Below are positions 53,001 through 64,000 of a stretch of 64,000 nucleotides of DNA, piece by piece. The notes under the pieces were generated by a model. The model had not been told where the DNA came from, made no database searches, and saw nothing but the letters and a program-made list of their open reading frames with translations. How positions within the stretch are numbered: position 1 is the first letter of the stretch; every line of letters starts with the position of its first letter. A program made the position numbers and the translations under genes. The DNA is from Lucifuga dentata (Eukaryota > Chordata > Actinopteri > Ophidiiformes > Bythitidae), in assembly GCA_014773175.1 (NCBI GenBank), contig VXCM01001455.1, positions 10,043 through 74,042 of the forward strand, read 5' to 3'.

Positions 53001-55794
53001 ACCACAGCCACAATAATGGCCCTCAGGCACCGGCTCTGCACTTTAAGATGGTCCGTGTGCTGTCAAATTTCCCAAAACACACTGAGCACCAACATCCAGA
53101 CAAACAAAGAAAGGAATCAATCACTAACAATACCGTGTCTCCAGAGAACAACTAGCAGATGGTGGTTTCCCTTAATCAGGACACCTCTGTTATGAAGCTG
53201 ATTTTTGCTAAAAAGCCAAGATCTTTAACAATCAAAGACTCAAATCAAAGGACTAACAGAGGACTGATTATGTCAGTCTAAGCCTAACTGCAAAAGTGTC
53301 ACTGAGAGGAAGCATTTTATCTGTAATACACCAGGCCGAGATAGGAGAGAAAGACTGAAAACACACACATTTATGTCAGTTTAGACAGCAACCTCAGCTA
53401 AACAGCCAAAATGCAAATCTGAAGTATTTTTTATTGAGGTTTCTGCAGCAGAATAGAATGCCCTGCAAATTTTGAGATGTAACATCTAAGTGTATTTTGG
53501 CAGTGAAGGTGTCAGATCACATAACTCCTGCCGAGATAAAATCCCATAATCCATAGACAGGAGAATGAACATGGCCAATGTGTCAATCAGCAAATGGCAA
53601 TTGTCTTGTTTAACATAATTAAGTCTGGTTAATAAGTAGAGTGAAGTAAAGCCATCTGGTGTCTCACAGTTCCATTTTCACCCAAACCATTTTTTATGAA
53701 CAAAAGATTTTTTTTTTTCATTTACTGTTTTGCTGAATTTAGTTTTTAGATTAGATGATGTGATAACAAAGGGGAACAGTCAGTCTGTAATAGTTAAATG
53801 GTTAATATGCTTACACAGTTAATATCGTGGGACGTCTTTACAAACAACTCAAGAAGGAAACAAAGCAGGGACCCCAGGAAAAAAAAAAAAAAAAAANAAA
53901 AAAAAAAAAAAAAAGATTAATCTGTGATGCCAATCAGGAGACACTCCATGCTGCAGTAACAATGAAAAGGACAATTACATCCAAACAAGCATTATTTAAC
54001 AAGTATGAGGGAGAAGATATGCCTATATTCTCATAATGCCAAAGAGCTGATTCTGAAGTCATAATCAATAGAGACCTGTTCCAAAAAGCATTGGAATGAC
54101 ATAAAACTTATTCACTGTCAGCATTTGGCAAAACCTTAGGTGTTTACACAAACCAAGACAAAAAAAAGTTTAAAAACACCGGATTAACATATGCTTTAAT
54201 TTATCTGACAGCATTTAGACATTAAGGGGCCAAGGAAATACCATGGCAATAAATCAGTTTTGACAATTTGATTCCTGCAGGTGTAGTTGCTAAATTTCCA
54301 CAACTGAAGCAGATTACTTTAGCTGTACTGGTGGTCTATGAATACTCATATTTACCAGAATAGTTTAGCCAATTTATTCAATTCATTTACAGAACGTATG
54401 GGCCTGAGGACCTCCTGTAAACACAATTTCCAGTGTATATATTAACACATCAGTCAGCATCTATGGAGTGAACTAAACACAGAAGTCAAGAATTACTTAA
54501 ATTATGGTAAGTACCATAGAAAAGAGATAATAAAAAACCTTATTTAACACTTACAGACAGAGCCAGAAGGCACATTAGCCCACTTGACCTGCTGCTTGCC
54601 AATGTGCAAGACTACATGAAGACACAGTGAGGAGCCCAGAGACAGATAAGTTACAACACAGAAGTTCTTCCTGCTGATTTGTGTATATACCACAGATATT
54701 AATATCAGCTCATGAAAAAGCACTTACGTTCAAGATGTTAAGCATAACATCAAACGTCACTACCCTGAGATATGAAAACACAATTTATTAGTGCATGTAG
54801 GCTTTGCAGCTAGCTCCAGCCATGTATGCATCAAAGTGATAAGAAGTTAAAGAGCTGAATCCAATATTAGGGTAAAAACCACCAATATACACAATACACA
54901 ATCAATAAGATTTCAAGAGATCATCGACCTCATTTGCCCATAAGATTCATATCACACTACTAGCTCTTCTATAAAGGAAAAATAATACAAGTGGGTGACT
55001 TTATCTTAAATGAGTTAATGGCCTTAGATGCAGCTAGCTAGCTAAACAGCTAGCTGTCTTTAAGGTTGAAATGATACTAAAGGGAAGGCAAGTTGAAAAT
55101 GTCATGAACGATTATTTCCTTTACAATCATTATTACTTTATAAAATACATGTATACCAAGTTTTGTATTGTTTTTAAAAATTCTGAATGATATATTAAAC
55201 GACAAATATTGATGCAAACTGCACAGCCCAAATCAGTGATATCACTGAGGTAAAACATAACATAGTCAATAGGAAAAAGCATATTTAAAAAAAATAAATA
55301 AATGAAATGCAGCAAATTTTGTTTTGAATTCGTGGCTTTTATAGTGATTATGACTGACTGTCCACTCGGCATCACCGCAGCTAAACCAGCACTGCCAGTT
55401 TTGCTACAAAGGCATCGTGCGCGTGTAAACGATTTATTAACACTATTTTTCTCGTTTAGCAGCTAACAAGCTTGTTTAGTAACTGCACGGAAGCGACATC
55501 TTGAAGAACACCAGCTAACATAATGTTAATATTAATATGAACATCTGCCCAGCTGGCTATGCAGCAGGAGGGGGGGGGGGCNCACCGCCACCACCAGTGA
55601 TTTTGCAGGGGGCATCGGAGTTTCCAAAAAGAGCACGGCGAAAACACTTCGCCCCACACACGCAGAAGGATGAAAGACATTTTAAGTGTGTTGATGTATT
55701 CGTGTGAAGGGGACAGCATCGCCGAGCTCACCTCAGGATGGAGAATAGGGACGCAGCCAGCTTCTTTCTCATATTCCTCCATTGCGTCGGCCAT
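30918..55794 (-). CDS. zdhhc17: ZDHHC17 / HIP14, ankyrin-repeat palmitoyltransferase (17 coding exons, 622 aa)
   Basis: Golgi and vesicle S-acyltransferase that palmitoylates neuronal substrates such as SNAP25 and huntingtin. Coding exons in transcript order: 55732-55794, 47797-47900, 47115-47237, 46433-46510, 44471-44615, 43792-43856, 42839-43001, 42405-42530, 41326-41468, 40490-40590, 35081-35205, 34139-34201, 33805-33898, 32517-32600, 32270-32427, 32009-32103, 30918-31056. Phases agree, giving 1869 bases including TAG. Ankyrin repeats fill about residues 50-280 (for example [20 protein letters not shown] and [17 protein letters not shown]). Hydrophobic segments begin about 295. The zinc-binding CRD starts about 429, with catalytic DHHC at 454-457 (Cys457, equal to human Cys467 after a ten-residue offset). 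The C-terminus is GSGYQLV as in human. Human is 632 aa because it starts ten residues earlier. An upstream in-frame ATG at 55855-55857 would add 21 residues here. Intron 10 is U12-type AT-AC; all others are GT-AG. Confidence 0.96.
32221..32257. repeat. A-homopolymer with N gap beside a zdhhc17 donor
   Basis: A poly-A run interrupted by N at 32240 lies 12 bases from the donor of the exon at 32270-32427, whose donor is itself unusual (CAG then gtctgg). Base errors here could affect reading of that splice site. Confidence 0.8.
33385..33410. repeat. (CA)n microsatellite
   Basis: A run of ACAC dinucleotides in zdhhc17 intron 13. Confidence 0.9.
35206..40489 (-). other. zdhhc17: U12-type AT-AC intron (intron 10 of zdhhc17, 5,284 bases)
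   Basis: On the - strand the upstream exon ends TGGTTCTGGAATG and the intron starts ATATCCTTTT, the canonical minor-spliceosome 5' site. The intron ends TTCCTTAAC CTCGCTGCAC (branch element at 35216-35224, then terminal AC at 35206-35207), and the next exon starts ATCTACCC. The branch A is about 11-12 bases from the exon, within the usual U12 range. Splicing here gives [13 protein letters not shown], matching human NDLNFLFIHLPFL; no GT-AG alternative restores the frame. The intron contains MITE copy H, a (CA)n run at 37819-37834 and a GAT-rich run near 36513, and no gene that I recognise. Confidence 0.9.
37435..37797. mobile_element. TTAA foldback MITE, copy H
   Basis: It begins CTTAAAGGACCATTTTTG and ends CCAGTATGGTCTTTTAA, with GGGCTCAAACATGCAAAAT inside the right arm and GGTAGGAAAAACA internally. 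Diverged but complete at both ends. It sits inside the AT-AC intron of zdhhc17. Confidence 0.8.
40953..41005. repeat. (GT)n microsatellite with CG-alternating edge
   Basis: GCGCGCGCG runs directly into a long GTGT run and ends GCGCACAC, an alternating purine-pyrimidine tract of about 50 bases. It lies in zdhhc17 intron 9 and is Z-DNA-prone in principle. Confidence 0.85.
45140..45605. mobile_element. Dispersed repeat with the 'GAAATTTGGGGGATAGT / GGAGGTATGC' signature
   Basis: It contains GGCCTTGGTGGAGGTATGC, then TTTGTTAGCAGGACATC, a stretch around TTTTGATGAAATTTGG and GGATCGTATTCTGGATCCAG. A second, shorter copy at 56180-56375 shares GTTCGTTAGCAGGAAGGTTAT, GATGAAATTTG and TCATATTCTGGATCC. 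The motif series resembles a dispersed repeat that I recall from fish and invertebrate genomes; I cannot name the class. Located in zdhhc17 intron 4. Confidence 0.55.
45606..46432. other. Rest of zdhhc17 intron 4, no gene
   Basis: No coding signal is seen. A G-rich stretch at 45805-45817 (GTGGGTGGGGGGG) precedes the N gap at 45827. Confidence 0.5.
49125..49340. mobile_element. Possible non-LTR retrotransposon 3'-end fragment
   Basis: The stretch with CACTTTATTGCCATGTCAAT and AAATTTGTCTGTGTGC resembles 3' tails of fish LINEs with the 'tttattgccatg / gaaatttgtct' theme. A related short segment at 62285-62360 has GATTTATTTGCCCAAG and AATGAAATTCTGTTTGCAC. No reverse transcriptase frame is present. 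Confidence 0.35.
50032..50624. mobile_element. TTAA foldback MITE, copy I (longest copy, 0.59 kb)
   Basis: It begins CTTAAAGGCCCATACCACCC and ends GGATGGTATGGTCCTGTAA. The two ends form inverted arms of about 70 bases (GTTTGAGCCTAATATATTC and its complement, followed by the ACTGACAATCATTTCCCAAA block and its complement). The middle is unique sequence shared with copies A, E and M. It has no open reading frame of note. Lies in zdhhc17 intron 1. Confidence 0.85.
55570..55582. repeat. G-homopolymer ending at an N gap, zdhhc17 intron 1 near its 5' end
   Basis: A run of about eleven G is followed by C and the N at 55582. It lies within 200 bases of exon 1 and may hide missing promoter-proximal sequence. 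Confidence 0.7.
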
Positions 55795-55990
55795 CTTGGT
55801 GGTGATGTTCGCTGAGCATTGTGGGAAAGAAGAGGCTGTAAAGGGAGGAGGGAGCAAACAGAGGAGGAGACAACTGTCAAAAATACAGTAACAGATAGAG
55901 GACAGGCCACATTATATGAAAGATCACGTCGTCGTGTGTGTGTGTGCAGGGGGTATGTGGNGGGGGCTAGAGATTAAAGGGGCCCACAGC
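55795..55990 (-). promoter_or_regulatory. zdhhc17: Probable zdhhc17 5' UTR and promoter
   Basis: This is the region immediately 5' of the zdhhc17 start. The frame stays open upstream to an ATG at 55855-55857, so a 21-residue extension reading through ITTKMADA is possible; human also reads NTKMADG from an earlier ATG. A GT run and G-runs with an N at 55961 follow. No TATA box is evident. Confidence 0.4.
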
Positions 55991-56179
55991 TGGATGTGGA
56001 CCCTGTGGGCCCTGGAGCATGCCTGGGATCATAGGATTATAGCTATTTAAACGGACGATTTGTAGGTTTATACTGCGGATACCTTCGATTATCAAAATGC
56101 ATATCAAAAACAACATGAAATATTTTTGTTATTTCAAAAATTCAACACATTTAATATATTGATATTATTAATATTTGGA

Positions 56180-56375
56180 CCAATAGAGGCCATCATTGCC
56201 TCTACCAAGGAGGTCACGTGATCACCAGTGTTCGTTAGCAGGAAGGTTATGGACGGATTTGGATGAAATTTGCGTAACAGAAAGATAATGTCTAAAGGAA
56301 GAAAAAGTTACTGAATTTTGGATCTGGATCATATTCTGGATCCTAGATCCAGAAAAACTTCTAGCCTGTACAATT
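56180..56375. mobile_element. Second copy of the dispersed 'GATGAAATTTG' repeat
   Basis: It shares GTTAGCAGGAAGGTTATGGA, GGATGAAATTTGCGTAAC and the CATATTCTGGATCC end with the 45140-45605 copy, in the same order and orientation. It is shorter and lacks the left part. Confidence 0.55.
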
Positions 56376-56515
56376 AATACTAATGAACTGAGATCAACCA
56401 AATGCACCCACAGCATTCAAGTGTTACATTAGCATAGTGGCTAGCATTGGTGGCAAGCAAGCAAGTTGATGTAAGATGGCTACCTTCCAGAGGTGAGCTG
56501 ATAATGTTAAACATG

Positions 56516-56552
56516 GGGTTAAACATGCAAACCATGTGTATAGTCCTTTAAA
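56516..56552. mobile_element. TTAA MITE terminal fragment, copy J
   Basis: GGTTAAACATGCAAACC followed by GTGTATAGTCCTTTAA is a diverged right end of the family. Confidence 0.5.
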
Positions 56553-57031
56553 TTCTTAGAAAGCGCTTTTTTAAACTCAGCCTATTTTATTATATATTTC
56601 CCTAATATTAATAGTTGAGCAAAATGTTTGTGGAAGTTCTTCCTTCCAAGGGGCATGACAGAAAAAGTTAGGGGGGACACCATGTTTTATTTGAACGGCT
56701 TCTATATAACTTTACTTCTGTGGTGCCATCTGCAGGATAACATGAGAGCATCATTAGATAACAGATAACAGAAAGGTATTTTTTGGCCACTGTATGCAAA
56801 CAAGAGGTATGAAAGTTTACAGATAAAATTAGTTAACTGAATGATTTATTGGAAATTTTTTATAACAGAGATACATCAAAATAAACAAACAAAAAAAGAC
56901 TTATTACATGACTTTAAAATACACTTTATCTAAACATGAAAAAGAAACTATGGAAGTTAAAACACATTTTGAACACATTTTGCACACCAGGGTTTCTCAT
57001 TGTGAAACAAGGCTGCAGGGCTGTTCCCTCA

Positions 57032-63866
<6,835 letters not shown>

Positions 63867-64000
63867 ATTGGATAAAACACACTTTTAGTCCCCAGACTCT
63901 GCTGCTGCTGCTCATGCTCTGAGACCCTCAAACCTGCAGCCTGAAGCTCTCCACAGATTGTGTGTACTTGTGACTCCAATCTGGCCAGTTGCTCATAGAT
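63867..64000 (-). promoter_or_regulatory. Esterase 5' UTR / promoter-proximal sequence
   Basis: This is sequence 5' of the esterase start codon, running to the end of the window. It contains a CTG/CAG-type run near 63899-63913. No TATA box or clear transcription start is visible. Confidence 0.35.

Larger units (their letters stand above)
47901..55731 (-). other. zdhhc17: zdhhc17 intron 1 (7.8 kb)
   Basis: This is the largest intron of the gene, lying between the N-terminal 21 codons and the exon starting [10 protein letters not shown]. It contains a T-homopolymer at 48051-48076, a short tandem repeat of ATTCATGATCAATAACC-type units at about 48828-48877, a LINE-tail-like segment near 49130-49330 and G-runs around the N at 49841. 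It also holds MITE copy I and an A-run gap at 53897. No conserved exon or RNA gene is recognised inside it. Confidence 0.7.
55991..57031. other. Spacer between zdhhc17 and the esterase gene
   Basis: No gene is seen. It contains the second copy of the dispersed repeat (56180-56375) and a MITE end fragment (56516-56552). An AATAAA on the - strand at 56845-56850, about 180 bases after the esterase stop, is a likely poly(A) signal for that gene. Confidence 0.55.

Noticed and set aside
52797..53195. Two overlapping open frames of 132 and 106 codons in zdhhc17 intron 1
   Set aside because: No known domain, no conserved splice sites, and the frames overlap each other with average intronic composition.

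Overview
This window looks like nuclear DNA of a ray-finned (teleost) fish. The genes are intron-rich and flanked by GT/AG splice sites. Introns are short for a vertebrate: e2f7 coding exons span about 10 kb. CA/GT microsatellites and fish-type dispersed repeats are common. Gene order and orientation (e2f7 and csrp2 in the same direction, zdhhc17 converging on csrp2) match the arrangement I recall from human 12q21. I cannot name the species.

Four protein-coding genes can be reconstructed exon by exon with consistent reading phase. (1) e2f7, + strand, 12 coding exons between 4100 and 14338, encodes an 808-residue atypical E2F repressor with two DNA-binding domains. A probable 5' exon and promoter lie at about 2940-3505, and a long 3' UTR follows. 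(2) csrp2, + strand, 5 coding exons between 20580 and 27441, encodes a 193-residue double-LIM protein. (3) zdhhc17 (HIP14), - strand, 17 coding exons between 55794 and 30918, encodes a 622-residue ankyrin-repeat palmitoyltransferase. Its tenth intron is a textbook U12-type AT-AC intron of 5,284 bases. (4) A secreted type-B carboxylesterase-like gene, - strand, 8 coding exons between 63866 and 57032, encodes 607 residues with an intact Ser-Glu-His triad and one GC-AG intron.

Region by region: 1-2900 has no recognised gene apart from a GC-richer island near 2090-2440. From 2900 to 16400 is e2f7 with its promoter and 3' UTR. From 16400 to 20570 is intergenic sequence and the putative csrp2 promoter. 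From 20571 to 27700 is csrp2, and 27700-30917 is the convergent intergenic region and probable zdhhc17 3' UTR. From 30918 to 55860 is zdhhc17, and 55860-57030 is a short spacer. From 57032 to 63866 is the esterase gene. The genes do not form one pathway: they are a cell-cycle repressor, a cytoskeletal/nuclear LIM adaptor, a Golgi S-acyltransferase and a secreted hydrolase.

The main non-genic signal is a family of foldback MITE-like elements, with about 14 complete or partial copies. Ends read AGGACCATACC and GGTATGGTCCT and are flanked by TTAA. The assembly also contains 17 isolated single-N gaps. Three are flanked by identical repeats of about 63-65 bases, which look like unmerged contig overlaps rather than biology. 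I found no tRNA, rRNA or CRISPR array, and no clearly new multi-gene system. The most unusual verified-by-eye features are the AT-AC intron, the TTAA foldback family and a 70-codon in-frame open extension upstream of e2f7.
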